Made by a program: the position numbers and the translations under genes
Shown here: positions 23,836 to 35,869 of the stretch, piece by piece
Position numbering within the stretch: position 1 is the stretch's first letter
How the letters are laid out: the number at the start of each line of letters is the position of its first letter
Assembly: GCA_005406025.1 (NCBI GenBank)
Contig: BGZK01000093.1
Location: 310,001 to 374,000, forward strand
DNA from: Eumeta japonica
Taxonomy: Eukaryota > Arthropoda > Insecta > Lepidoptera > Psychidae
Length of the DNA stretch: 64,000 nt
Reading direction: 5' to 3'
The notes under the pieces: model-generated
Told to the model about the DNA's origin: nothing
Databases searched by the model: none
The model's input: only the letters and a program-made list of their open reading frames with translations

Positions 23836-24164
23836 CGTCAATACGGCTGTTGCTCAGATTGAAATATCTTTAGTATGTTTTATGTGTCGGATTAATTAAT
23901 CTCTAATGCGACTATAGACCTATGTACAAAACATGTCACAAACACAACCCTCATATATACAGATTGGGTAATGTACAATATTTATTTTTGTTAGTGTTAC
24001 TTATAGATTATTATTAATATTATACATATATGAGATTATAAGTGTATGTTTTTGTTATTTTTTTGCATTCAGAACATACTTTAGGCTCGGTATTTCGTAT
24101 GAGTGTTATTCAAAATTTGGCTTAATTTTCAAAAGGTGTAATAATTTGTTACGTCATTTTAACC

Positions 24165-24515
24165 AGTGGTCGCACGCGTTTAAGCACGCGGCGAGCGCAC
24201 GCGTCCTCGCATGCAGACGGCCCGCGGTCACGCCCACCCGCGGGATCTTTTGCATTGGATTTGCATAAGGTTCTTGTGTTTCGTAATTGCGAGATGCGTA
24301 TTTTAATTGGGCGTGATTAAATCTTAATAAATCGGACCGAGTTCTCAGACGCGCGCGGCTCGCGTTCGCCAGCAATTACACCGCCTCGGCCCGCGTTGTA
24401 ATTTGCCGATGGCCGCGGGCACTCGCCGAAATTGCCGTGTTTCAGCTGCGTGGATTTGCACTCGGCGACCACATCGCGTGTCGTCCGAAGGTATCGCTCC
24501 ACTTTTTGACTAGCG
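24165..24515. promoter_or_regulatory. G+C-rich island 5 with octamer and homeodomain-like words
   Basis: G+C-rich segments flank AT-rich motif clusters: TTTGCATTGGATTTGCATAA (two octamer-like half sites), ATTTTAATTG, GTGATTAAATC and CAGCAATTACA. That mix of CpG-rich spacer and homeodomain/POU-like words resembles insect developmental enhancers. Two overlapping minus-strand frames lack protein features. Confidence 0.42.
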
Positions 24516-24814
24516 CTTGTGTATAGGGCCTATCGCAGGAAGAGTACCAAATGCGCGCGTTGATGTCTTTTATACTAACCTTTACTGATGCGTAACACAT
24601 ACCTATAATTGAAAGAGTTTATCTTTCTTTAGGTTCGGATTTAAAGTATACTATTATTGTCTTCTAACGAGGTACCGTAATGTTAATATTTTTATGGACA
24701 TTCAAAATTAAAATTGTAACAGTAATATTGTTAACACAAAATTATTATCTCGAAGAGAAATCTTTCGCTTTTAAATCATTCACACATAAATAAAACAAAA
24801 ACGAGGACTTGGGG

Positions 24815-25075
24815 CTCGGCGTTTAAAAGGCTTGACGCGGGCTAATTCCTCGTGCGGTGGGAAGCTCATTTTCGGCACATAAAGTACGGTGGTGGGCACC
24901 CAAAACTAATTTATAATGGAATGTGATATAGTTGAGTGGGCGGAGAGGCAGCGCCCGCGGGCACGCGTCGGCCGCGCCCCCGCCCCGGCCTCCGCCCCGG
25001 CTCCCGCGCCAGCGTACGCTCCCGCATGGCAAAGGCGCCACTTCACACCAAGGAGAACACAAAATATCGGCCGCG
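24815..25075. promoter_or_regulatory. G+C-rich island 6, candidate regulatory block
   Basis: The island contains CTAATTTATAATGG (homeodomain-like), a GGGCGGAG box, and a dense CpG run at 24945..25030. Open frames exist on both strands, as expected from composition. No coding evidence is visible. Confidence 0.4.
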
Positions 25076-25079
25076 ATTA

Positions 25080-26390
25080 GTAATAGATGGATGTCCAAAT
25101 TCTGTAAAATATGCTGTTTTAGTGAGCGCGCTCTTGTAATGTACCATGTACTTTTTATTAATGTCAATACAATTCCTTTTATTAGTCACCACTAAAAATT
25201 ATTGTCTGTATTTATTTACGTATTTATTTGTCTTTTTATTTGTGATAATATGAAAGTATTTTCAACAATTTTACAAATAATATTATTATATATTTAGACA
25301 ATATTTAATTATACTAAAATATTTAATTAATTTATGAATCGCATGCACCAGTTCATTAATCAATTTCTTAATTCTTATGTGCCTATAAACTCATAGAAAA
25401 TTTTTCGTGCTGTCGTTGACAATAAATTATAAAAAGCAGATAAGGAACCAAAAGAACGAAATTGAAAATGCAGTTATTCACGAATATCTTTAAATTGTTT
25501 GAAGGAATAAATTTGAAAGTATAAAAATCTAAAAAATAAGTATAATTCGCAATACTATTTTATTATCATGAAAACGAAAAATGGTTAACAGCTAAAGCTA
25601 CTATCTCCGCCGAAAGTTCCACTATTCAATTATTTTTTATTTAACGAAAATATTTGAATTTTTTGCCATTGTGCAATTTCGTTTTAAGCTTTCAATTTCC
25701 AAATTTCATTATTTCGCATATCGAAAAACTTTATCCAAACCTGTGGTCAATTTATGAGGGCTACGACTCCATATTTAAAATATAAGAACATTTTTATAGT
25801 GGCAGCTTTATTGCCTTTGCGCCTGATTAGCTATTAAATGGTTTGAATATAGAAATACCATTCTGAGAATTCATACGCGTGATAATTACTGTTATCCTTA
25901 TTTTTAATTATCACCAAAAAATATTCAAAAGTATTTAGATAAATGTACATAAACGAACTCATCGGCGCATTATATGTGTATGATTGAAGCTTTAGCGTGG
26001 TAACTAAGAATAAAAAATTGTTGCTTAGAGTAATTACTTCGGTTCTATAGAGTGTAACATTAGCATGGGCTTATGTTCGATAAGTCCTTCAAATCGTTTA
26101 TAAACCTTCATAGAACGGAAATATGGAAGATATTTTTAAATGAAATCCTCTAAAATTTTAAAAATTATGGCTAATACGTGGAGCGCGCTATAAGTTTCTG
26201 GAACTAATCAATTACATGAAAAGTAGTTAAAAACTAATTCATTACTACATTTGAAAATGGAACTTTTTAGCCGTACAATACAATTTGTTTTATCTAACTA
26301 ATAATTGTTTTTACATTGTGGCAATATTTTAAAAATTGTGTGTCTTCATCACTATAGATGTAAGTTGTGAAAATTTTCGTAGTATGATTT
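25080..26390. other. AT-rich DNA, no gene recognised
   Basis: No sustained frames. The right part (from about 26300) may include the 5' untranslated end of mariner B. Confidence 0.4.
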
Positions 26391-26399
26391 TCTACGATT

Positions 26400-27386
26400 T
26401 TAAGTACAATTGACATTCCAGCGGAGCTTCCTTCGGCTTCGAACTATTTCTGTTGATGAAAAACCATGTAAGTTGGCATTTATAACTGATTTGCAGAATG
26501 CAAGCGCGGTCTTGTCAATCTCAGTGACAAATTTCGTGATCGTCGCCCATCTACCGCTGTGAACAACTAAAACATACATATTGTGAGTTGTATGATCGAA
26601 ATAGACATACATATGACGCACCATGAGATTCGAGCATCCTTTGGCACAAATATGAGTCAAATACAATCAATCGTACAAAAGTGTTTGGGTACAAAAAAGC
26701 TGTGTTCACAGTGAATCCCACACAATTTCACTGAAGCTCAAAAAACGGACCGCGTCACTTGGTGCAATGCCATGCTTACCAGATTTAATGAAGGAGTGAC
26801 AAATTTGGTGTGAAATATAGTAATAGGTGGAAAACATAGATTTATTGCTACTACCCCAAAACAAAGCAGCAATCGACCGTATCGGTCTAACGAGATGAGC
26901 GGAAACCAATTAAAGTGGCTAGCGAGCGAAATGTCTCTAAATGGATGATTGCCTCTTTTTTAATAAAGCTGGACACGGCTACTGTTGCTTTGGAGAATTG
27001 TCGTATTGTGAATAGGGATTGATACACGATCATTTGTTTGCCGGAATTATTGGCGAACACCGTAAAAATACCCGTGAACGTCGTATCATCTTGCACCACA
27101 ACAATGCCAGATCTTACACGGCCAAACAGACAAATAAATTTTCAAAGAAGAAAACGACTTATGAACAATCTTGCATATAGTCCTGACCTTGTGACTTTTT
27201 TTTGTTCGCAAAAATTAAGAACCGCCGTGTAGTCAACGATTTTTATCACCAGAAGTAGCTGTCAAAGAGTATGAAAAATATGTTTTCGAGGTCACCGGGG
27301 AGAAGTGGCGCAAATGTTTTCAAAATTGGTTTATTCGTATGAAAAAATGCATTTATGTTAACGGAGAATGTTATGAGAAACAATAA
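26400..27386 (+). pseudogene. Mariner B: decayed mariner transposase
   Basis: Pieces of a mariner transposase appear in order across several frames: an RFEHPLAQI/MSQIQSI-like stretch near 26620, FTEAQKTDRVTWCNAML-like coding near 26725, and NRD-stop-YTIICLPELL near 27015..27050, where a stop replaces the usual Trp. LMNNLAYSPDLV lies near 27160..27195, and the C-terminus KKCIYVNGECYEKQ ends with TAA at 27384..27386. The region that should hold the first catalytic Asp reads GGKHR-like instead of GDET-like. It is inactive. It differs from mariner A in wording, so it is a separate insertion. Confidence 0.75.
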
Positions 27387-27570
27387 ATTCATTTTTGGTC
27401 CTTCATAGTAATTTTTTTGTCATTCATTCTAGAAATCTTCAGTGCGCCCTACGTATTTACTGTATACCTATACTCTGATGTCTACGTGATCCGAACTCAA
27501 ACGTCCTAAGTACAATAACGGGCGATCATAATTCATTATTCCTCATAATGAGAAAAACTTTTGTCGCCGA

Positions 27571-27660
27571 GTATCATAATATATTATTTTAATATATTAT
27601 GATAATATATTAATATATTATCATAATATATTATTCATCGCATCATAATATATTATTTTT
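27571..27660. repeat. Nested palindromes, ATCATAATATATTAT x3-4
   Basis: The word ATCATAATATATTAT recurs in alternating orientation within 90 bp, so most of the segment can fold back on itself. It may be a cruciform-prone AT palindrome or a decayed MITE. Confidence 0.6.
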
Positions 27661-27944
27661 GTGCTAATATTAATAAACCGTAAATGACCAGCAGAAAATG
27701 GTAAAAATTTAAAATGGGCTATGTAACATGGCTTATGAGGATGTGACTATTTCTCGAAAGTAGAATTGTAAAGAAAAATAAAATTCTCATTTCTAAATGT
27801 ACAAAAAAAATCAGAACTATTTCAGTCCGAAATGAATAATTGAACTTTGTCAATACTTCTGCATTTTGGGCGTTACTTAACATAATAAGTTTCAATGAGG
27901 TTCTCATATATCAATATGCTGGCGAAAAAACTTAGCTCTGCTGC

Positions 27945-28186
27945 CTATGTAGTAAAAAAAAAGGTACGAAATTTAGAAGACATCAAAATTACTAGACATC
28001 TAAACTGGCTGTTTCCATATTGTATGATACTGTTTCCATATTCCAGTATGACATTTTGCTTTGGAAACATACCGTAGAAATCTATAGCATTTTCGTGCTG
28101 TAAAAATAGGTCCTTCCCACGATTTACAAGCTGGGAACCTTTTACTTCTCTTAGCAGCAAGATGAATGGAATTGGAATCTTAAATC
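27945..28186 (-). pseudogene. FLYWCH zinc-finger-like remnant
   Basis: After a possible acceptor (ATGGCAG at about 28187) a minus-strand frame stays open about 80 codons to TAG. It reads IPFILLLREVKGSQLVNRGK, then DLFLQHENA, the pattern of the first half of a FLYWCH domain. The expected W-C...K-C-R-A second half is visible only after a frame change (SSNFDV...). A 22-bp duplication (two copies of ATATGGAAACAG, about 28010..28050) sits between the halves and may explain the break. FLYWCH exons are typical of insect mod(mdg4)-like loci. The match is by eye and weak. Confidence 0.3.
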
Positions 28187-28189
28187 TGC

Positions 28190-28960
28190 CATCACAATTT
28201 ATACATGTAAATTTATGGTATGTAAGAAAAAATTTAGAAATATTTGAGAGAATTAAAGATCGTCATACACTCGATATACAAAATAATATCAATCCTTACG
28301 TAAATTTAAAATCACTATTGAGCAAGTGCTCAGTTTAAAATGGTATTTATTACAGCTCCACTAATTATCGAGTTATCTTATCATGTAATTATTATGTATT
28401 CCACTGTACCGAGAAATTAGAAAAGAGCCACCTTCACTCGTTCTTTTAGAGGAAAAATTGTCTTTCGTACCAATCGTAAAGTGTAAAGCCATTAAAATAT
28501 GTTATGATGCTTTTCATAACTTAACCTAACCTAGGAAATAAAATATGAAATAAAGATATTTTTCAATTTGATTTGCAGTTGTCTTGCTGTTTCAGGATTA
28601 GAAACTGAGCCAAAATATTTTTTCTCTATTGGTCTTCCGAAAAAGAATATCTTTGGCTTTTTTATAGCCTTTCTTTAAGAATGGACTTTTGTTATGAACA
28701 TACTAATGCCAAATTTCTAAATTATGTAGCCTATATCCTAATTAACAGAAAAAAATTATACTGCGCATGCAAAGACGTCAGATGATGACGACGATGAAAC
28801 ATATTCGAAATGAATGAGGCCGGTGCTGATATAGTTCACGTAGCTTGTGCATTTCGCCAGTTCATTTGGTGCGTTCTTAATCGGTTAAATTTTTCCCCGC
28901 AGAAACAAAAAGGTCAACTAACATAATCACGAACCAATCAGACCGATCGAATCGATCCGG
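28190..28960. other. AT-rich DNA, nothing recognised
   Basis: No repeat or gene is recognised. Confidence 0.45.
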
Positions 28961-28964
28961 TAAT

Positions 28965-29080
28965 GCCATGAGACAGTTTTTTCCGGCGGCGCGCGGCGCG
29001 GCGCGCGGGGCCGGCGCGGCGGCGCGTCGTCGGGTTCTCACGGTGGCGCCGCGCTCTAACGACTCACTTCGAGCGCGAAA
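28965..29080. promoter_or_regulatory. G+C-rich island 7, candidate regulatory block
   Basis: A very CpG-dense run (GGCGGCGCGCGGCGCGGCGC and onward) is preceded by ATCGAATCGATCCGG and CGAACCAATCAG (CCAAT-like). It could be a promoter or enhancer core; no transcript is visible. Confidence 0.35.
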
Positions 29081-29084
29081 AATT

Positions 29085-31520
29085 CTTGCGGTTTCCTATC
29101 AGACGGAATCACAATAGCGTGAAGCGATTACGATTTGGACGGGTTTAGAATAGGAGGGCCTTTGAAGTGTTGCGACATTGATTAATATAGCATGACACGA
29201 TGCTATAGTCCGACCGAACCAATAGGACGAGTGGTCTAGTCAGTTATTGTTTTGTACGCATACGCCGTAGCAATTTTTTGCCTCTTAAAATTCGTATTAT
29301 AAGTCTATTTTGATTGATATGTTAAAAGAGATCAGCGAGGCAGTTAGAAGAAGCTCTGCAGACCCCGAAAGAACGTCACTCGGTAACGATTTCACGCATC
29401 ACCATGCGTCATCACTAGGGTGTATAGATATGAGAAATTCCAATACTGTAGGGTTACAGATGCCATAAGCGGTGACTATACTAGCAGTGGGCTAGTCAAC
29501 CCAATACGAGTCACTCGTAGCCTCCATCACGAGTGCTCCATCACAATTTTTCTCTCACTATGTGGCGCTATCATCGCCTCTTCATTTTATATAAATTGAT
29601 TTAATAGGGAAAAAACTATAAAATACAACCTTTTTGACGAACACATGAAAGAGATTGAAGTCCCAGTTGGAATTTTCAATGTGTGCCGAGTGGAAAATTA
29701 TCAGCCCCTATCCTTAGATTTAATAGAGGCGGTGTTACGCATACGGTGGTTTTACATCCAAGATTTTGAATTCTGCATGTAATAATATCAAATGGCTACC
29801 AACCGTGAAATAGGTTTTAAGTCAGTAAGCGCGTATAAAGAGAATGGAAAATTGTCTTTACCACTTGATTTTATTTTAAATGTACAAACAAGAATTTATT
29901 AGTACTCGCATATTTTGTATATGTAAATGATATGCAGGTAATAGACGCACGATAATGTTGACACTTAGAACACTAAACTTGAACCTTTCGAAACATTACT
30001 GCCCCTTTAGATTATTAAATTAAATATTAATCTTTTAAAATCATACAAAAATATTAGCATATAAATTAAACGAAGATATTAACAAAATAATAACAAGGAT
30101 ATTATTTTGTTTATGAGAAATGCGCTTGCATTAGAACTTCTGACTTCCTGTAACAGGTACGTCATTATCAAATGATCAATCACAGCCGCACCGGAGTCTT
30201 CAATGGCCATGGCTACACGTCGCCGGTTAGTGTGTCCATTGGCGGATACGGTCTCTAAACATTCATCATAGACTTAGAATCCAACGTCCAGAAGTTAGTA
30301 GTCATTTTTTAAATCTATTCTTCAATACCCTAATAACTTTCGAGAGTAGTAGTAATGATGTGCTGTAATTAATCTAAGAGACGGGTGAGGCCAGAATCAT
30401 CAAAAGCTTTACACAGGTTGTCTACACTTCTTTCGCCATTCGCGTCTTATATGTGGATATGTATTATCGGATCCACACGTACTACTATGTATGACCTTGT
30501 TTTCAACTCTTTCTTTTTATCAAACTTGTTCACGGTAGTAACGATTCTTTTTGCTTTAAGTTTCATGTTTCCATTTCGCTAAGTTATTTCGAACAAATAA
30601 GAACGTATTATTGGTGGAAGTAATTTTTACATGTATTTTGGATTTTTTTTTGATGATCTGAGAGAATGAGTTTTACGGCAAAACGATGAGATCGATTCCA
30701 CAATTTTCCAGTTTTGACAGAATCACATGGAATTTACGATGCTATATTATTATGATAATAAATAATTTAATAAATTAAACGAAGATATCGTAAATTATAA
30801 GTTATTTATTAATTACGAAAACGAAAATTTTAACGTTACCTACTGTGAGTCCCTACGTTTAGTGTGCGAAAGTACGAGCTGATTGTCTTGTGACATTTGT
30901 CAGGATACATATTAAAAAGAAAAGGCAGCAAATCAAAAAGTTACTACAATTGTAATTAGTGTTAATTACACAAACTGAACACTTAATTTCCAATTAATCT
31001 CTAAGCGTGAACATGATATTTATTTTCTGACAGCGGCCTCGATTCATATTCACACAGATAAACAAATACATTTTAGATTCGTAAAATTCATTATTAACAA
31101 TATAGTTTTAACTATTATACACCATAAAAAGTTCAGTGGATGCGCATTGCGCAATAATGGCTCCCCGTGCGCAGACTGAACAATTTCGAGTGCCGGAAAT
31201 CCGTAACATAAATATTTAAAGCGCTTAAACGCGAGGTCGTTCTTTGACTTGTGTCAATCCGGAATGAATCAGACTGACAAAGCTACCGAAAGTCGTACGA
31301 ACGCCAAGCGGCCGGTGTTCATATTGAATATAAAGATCGTTAGTAGTTTGTAAGTGACCGACACCCTATACATTTTTATTGCGTATTTTCTTTATATTAT
31401 GACAAATGTTATAAAATATATGTTTAAATTTATAAAATCAAAGAGTTCTGATTTCAATGAGTTTATAGTGCACATCATAATCCATATTGATGTCATAAGC
31501 AGTAAGATTAATTGTGTCAT
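29085..31520. other. Mixed AT-rich DNA, no gene recognised
   Basis: Short mixed-composition stretches occur near 29200..29530 and 30170..30260. No frame, splice-supported exon or recognised repeat is seen. Confidence 0.4.
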
Positions 31521-31523
31521 AAA

Positions 31524-31560
31524 ATGTAAATCGATTGGGTTATACCCAATCGACTTACAT
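31524..31560. repeat. 17-bp hairpin
   Basis: ATGTAAATCGATTGGGT and ACCCAATCGACTTACAT are inverted copies with one mismatch and a 3-bp spacer. Frames on both strands here encode similar short peptides only because of this palindrome. Confidence 0.7.
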
Positions 31561-33044
31561 TTGGAAGTAAAGATAATAATCAATTCATTTGTTATACGGA
31601 TACATTGTTTCACTGTTTTATTTCATTGTACTGAAATTGTTATTATTTTTTTTAGGAACTGTATGTACCTCTTCGCTTACTAAGACTATAGAATTATTAA
31701 TTAGATTAAAAACCATATCGAGATAAAAAATAACTGTTAATCTTATCTAATTTAAATTTAAATCTATTTAAAATCTAATCTAAACCGTCTAATCTAAACT
31801 CATTTTTATTTTTCATAATATTTTTGCATTTTGAATAATTAATTACAGTTCTAGAACTCGTTTGGTGGTAGTATTGGTATTTTTCAAATGCAAAATATCC
31901 GCAGACGTGACCATACTTTCAGAAGGATGATTAAATAGGAATTCTGGATTGTTTTATTGATATATTCGCTTATTCATTCTTTATGTAATCATGAGATAGC
32001 GCACTCTAAGCGTCGTGCTAGAGGTTCGATTGTGACTCGTTGGAAATCTGAATTAATTCGTTCTATCCCATCCTGCAGTGGCCTGTATTCACATAAAACA
32101 CTTGAAAATCAGTAGAATCATCTTTAAATATCCGAGTACGATACATTCAAAGAGCGAAAGCATATACGGAAAAATCTCTGCAATTATGACCAGGTGCTTG
32201 CCTGCAACTTGTAATAAACATGCAGCGTGCATAGATAGATGTTATAATAAAAGTCCTTTTTTTTATAGATCAATGGCAGCGTGCAACCCATCGCTTCCTT
32301 CTAATCTCCTCTTTCACTAAGAATCCCTGTACAATGAAATGAATATTGATTCGAGAGGATTGATAAATACTAAACACCTACGTAAATATTAATTGTTTGT
32401 TTACATTAAATACTGGGTCGGTATTAGAATTGTCAAAACTATCATTACTGTAAACCTCCTCCCCCCCTTCGACTCGTCATCAGACACTGCATTCTAAACA
32501 AAAGGTATGGGCGTGTATCATGCAAGGGTATTCATATATTTTTGCGTTCGCTAACTGACGATCCTCTCGCATCAAAAATTCAATTGGGATAAATACTATT
32601 GAAATAATGCAAAAAAAAAAACTGCAGTATAACAAGACCTGTGACAAGATGACAATGAATAAAATAAAATGAAGACAATTTATTCCTTATACCAGGTCAC
32701 AATGCATCGAGAGATTTCGTATTTGATATCGGCACACGTTATAATTAGCCAGTTACTATCGTGTTTGAAATTTGTTACTAATGAAGACATATTTTCTTCT
32801 TTACATTATTTATTTTTTTATAAGAACGATGACTTATTTGTGAGAAGCACATGATGATCTTAAAACTTTTCAGATTTAAAGGAGGTTTTAGGTGTACGAG
32901 CCAAAGTTTGACTTTCTATACAAGTATACTGACCGGTGAAACATATTAATTACGCTTGCATGACAACATTAGTATTAAAATCTCATGCCATATATTAATT
33001 AAATGAATACAGACTCATTTTCTAAAAGGTCTTCATGTTATTCA
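31561..33044. other. AT-rich DNA, nothing recognised
   Basis: No conserved frame. A segment near 32020 (GAGGTTCGATTGTGACTC) is B-box-like, but no tRNA or SINE body could be completed around it. Confidence 0.4.
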
Positions 33045-33139
33045 TACACTCAAAAAAAAATTTTGTTGCTCCTATCAAAATTGTGATTCCCGCGATCAAG
33101 CATCTTGATTCCATACGAGCCTAACAAGACGTTAATAAC

Positions 33140-33652
33140 TTCAAATAAGATGATCATTATTCAATGTACTAGTAACTGTATTGCTGTTACTATTATTCAT
33201 TAACTTAAGCAATTAAGACATTATTCAATATTACTATGAAAATAGCTACCTAACATTTCATGTTAATAAATTCAACTAATAACTAATCAACGTTAATATG
33301 AAAATTACTATAGTAACTAAGGTATTTCAATAGATTCAATTGAGACCATGATCAATATCAACATAGAAATGACTATAGTAACCGATTTACTTTAATGAAT
33401 TCAACTAAGACCATAATCAATATTAACGTGAAAATTATTAGTATAACTAATTCATCTTAATAAATCCAAACTGATACTATGATCAATAAAAACACGGAAA
33501 TGACTATAGTAACTAATTCATCTTAATAAATTCAACTAAGACCATGATCATTTTAACATGAAAATAATTTTAATAACTAATTCTCCTTAATACATTTAAC
33601 TAAGACCATAGTCAATACAAATATGTAAATGACTATAGTGATTGATTCACCC
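33140..33652 (+). repeat. 65-bp minisatellite, about eight units
   Basis: Diverged units start near 33140, 33207, 33271, 33335, 33400, 33465, 33531 and 33595, a period of 64-67 bp. The shared pattern is TTCAACTAAGACCATGATCA, then ATnTTAACATGAAAATGACT, then ATAGTAACTAATTCATCTTA. The repeats are too similar and spaces too absent to be a CRISPR-like array. The first two units are the most decayed. Confidence 0.8.
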
Positions 33653-33664
33653 AAGTTACTTTTT

Positions 33665-33941
33665 GGCGGATTGCACCAAAAGTAAAAATGTTATTCGTCA
33701 AGTAATCTGTAAGACTTAACAGATTGTCAATATATTCTGCGGGTTGCACCAAGAGTAAAAACGTAATTTGAATTCGTAAAAGTAATCCATAAGATTTGCA
33801 AAACTGTCCACACTTTATCTATCAAATCTTACAGATTACGTTTTCGAATTGTTTTTACTTTTGCTGCAACCCGCCGATTATCTGTCAAATCTTACAGATT
33901 ACATTTACGAAATACATTTTTACTTTTAATGCAACCCACCG
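33665..33941. mobile_element. Foldback element with four repeat arms
   Basis: Two direct arms begin GGCGGATTGCACCAAAAGTA (33665) and GCGGGTTGCACCAAGAGTAA (33739). They are mirrored by two inverted arms ending CTTTTGCTGCAACCCGCC (near 33875) and CTTTTAATGCAACCCACC (33940). Each arm also carries GTAATCTGTAAGA or its complement. The order is A-A-A'-A', so the element can fold as one long or two short hairpins. It directly abuts the 65-bp array. Confidence 0.7.
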
Positions 33942-34058
33942 TTAGTCTCATTGAAGGCTCATGTTCATAAATTGTAATCAATTCTGTGAGTGCCATTGAG
34001 TTCGCATTTGAAGGGTTGTTTAAAGTTCACTATTAAGCACCTGTAACATGTACAGTTG

Positions 34059-34086
34059 ATATATATATATATATATATATATATAA
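34059..34086. repeat. (AT)n microsatellite
   Basis: About 14 pure AT units. Confidence 0.9.
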
Positions 34087-34648
34087 GTAAGTACCTTCAG
34101 TGCTAACTCAAAACCAGTCTCGAAGTTCAATACAATTTATTGATATGGACCTAAGATATCTTAGTTTGAAAATTAGTGGCATTGCGATGCATTACCCCAC
34201 CCACAACCTAGACCTATTCAACCTTTACTAATCATGAGCCTGAACCGTTTGGTGGCAAAAAATGTTTATACTTTTTTCATTGGTATTTAACTAAAGGTAA
34301 ATTGTTTTGATAAGTCTTTTAACTAAAACATATTTAAAAATAAAACATTATTTTAGAAACTTTTTAATTACAAGTATTGCATCTTATATGCTTTTTCAAA
34401 TATATTTAAAACTATTTATATTTACTTAAATATGTAAACCAAGTACATAATCATTATAACATTCTACATAATGCACTATCTATTTCTAATTCATAAATTC
34501 TTATTTCACCAATTTCATATTTTTGAAGTAATAAAGAATAATCTATAAAAGGAACGTTCTAGTATTTTACCAGAGGTGCAATCCTAGCATACAAAATAAG
34601 TTGCTATATGAACGTATGATATCATAAACAGTGAAAATTAAATGATAA

Positions 34649-35869
34649 TTAGAAATAAATATAATAAATATGTAAAATAGATAGTCCATTATATAAAACG
34701 TTATGCCATCCTCTTGGTCTACACAACTCTGTTTCAATAGCAGTTACATGGCCATGTGCTGTGCTATCTAGAACAGAAACAAATTTATGTTATTATAAGT
34801 AAATTCATGATCTGAAACTAACATTTTAAATATAATTCAGAGAACAAAAGTTAATTTTCATGTTATGGGATTAAATATTAACTAAAGTTACTTATATTCA
34901 AATTATCACTGCTTATAAATAAAATATATTATATTCAAAATCTAATTTCTCATCACTAACTTAACCTTAAAATTTAATTTCATTATTTTGTGTTAGTATA
35001 TGCTAAATGTATATGTTACACATTTTAGATAAAATAAAACTAAAAATGAAATGTAAGAAATTATTTATTCACCAATCAAATACTACAGCGCAATGTTACA
35101 TATTTTTTACAATTAAGTATTGTAAATTACAATTAAGTAGATTGTATTGTATAATTCTAAACCTTATTCCAGGCAAACAAAAGGTTTATCACTAGGAATC
35201 TAATAAATATAATTATTTTTTTACACTTACAATTGGCAAGTTTAATCAATTCGTGGAAAAATGGTTCCGTTGTTTTTTTCCTTTTTAACAGCTCGTGGAG
35301 CTTGATTTTCATTAATGGGAAATTAATGAACAAATTATCTTTGTAAATACCATGCACAGCATTAAAATCCATAAGCAGCTGAAAAGATAAGAATGCGTAC
35401 TTATATTAAACAGAATAAACAAAAATAGCCATTTATTAACATTTAAAACAACTCAGTATTAGGGTCATTAAAATTTGTGTTAAGAAGAACTCTTCCTTCT
35501 TCAACAAAAATTAATTTAAATGTTATGTGTAGTTTTAAGAAATTAGATATTGATGAAACATGTTTTATTATGGGATAGATATATTTTGATATTTTCAGAA
35601 ATATATCACACTAACAACAAATTTTTATAAAAATTAACCTTCTTATGAAAATATCAAATATATACATATAATATCAATAAACAGAAAATTATTTTACGTC
35701 GTTGAGCATGTAAAATAGTTCGTCATATAGCTTTACATCAGCTGACGTATTATCAGATTAGAATCTTAACTCAGATATGTTCAGCGCTCCCAACAAGATA
35801 CTTACTGTTGAATACTGGTATCAAATCTTCCAGTTCCCAGGTCTTGAGAAGTTCGTTAACTTCCTCCAT
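34649..35869 (-). CDS. Four-exon gene, 124-residue protein, SAM-like N-terminus
   Basis: The exons, in minus-strand order, are 35869..35806, 35741..35698, 35378..35231 and 34767..34649. Introns are about 64, 319 and 463 bp. All junctions are GT/AG: CA|GTAAGT, a GTCAG acceptor, AC|GTAAAA, TCTTTTCAG, TT|GTAAGTG and TTCTGTTCTAG. Exon phases 1, 0 and 1 match at every junction, and the frame closes with TAA at 34651..34649. The protein begins MEEVNELLKTWELEDLIPVF, which resembles the first helices of insect SAM domains. It continues DVKLYDELFYMLND, then a basic segment with KIKLHELLKRKK, and ends in a hydrophobic, Tyr/Ile-rich tail. The ATG at 35869 is the first in a leader without long upstream frames. 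The rest of the SAM fold is not recognisable, so it may be a diverged or decaying gene, or the last exon may be mispredicted. Function is unknown. Confidence 0.5.

Noticed and set aside
31354..31683. Similar peptides encoded on both strands
   Set aside because: The similarity is caused by the palindrome at 31524..31560 and by AT-rich composition.
33140..33652. CRISPR-like array
   Set aside because: Units are contiguous 65-bp tandem repeats without unique spacers, in a eukaryotic genome.
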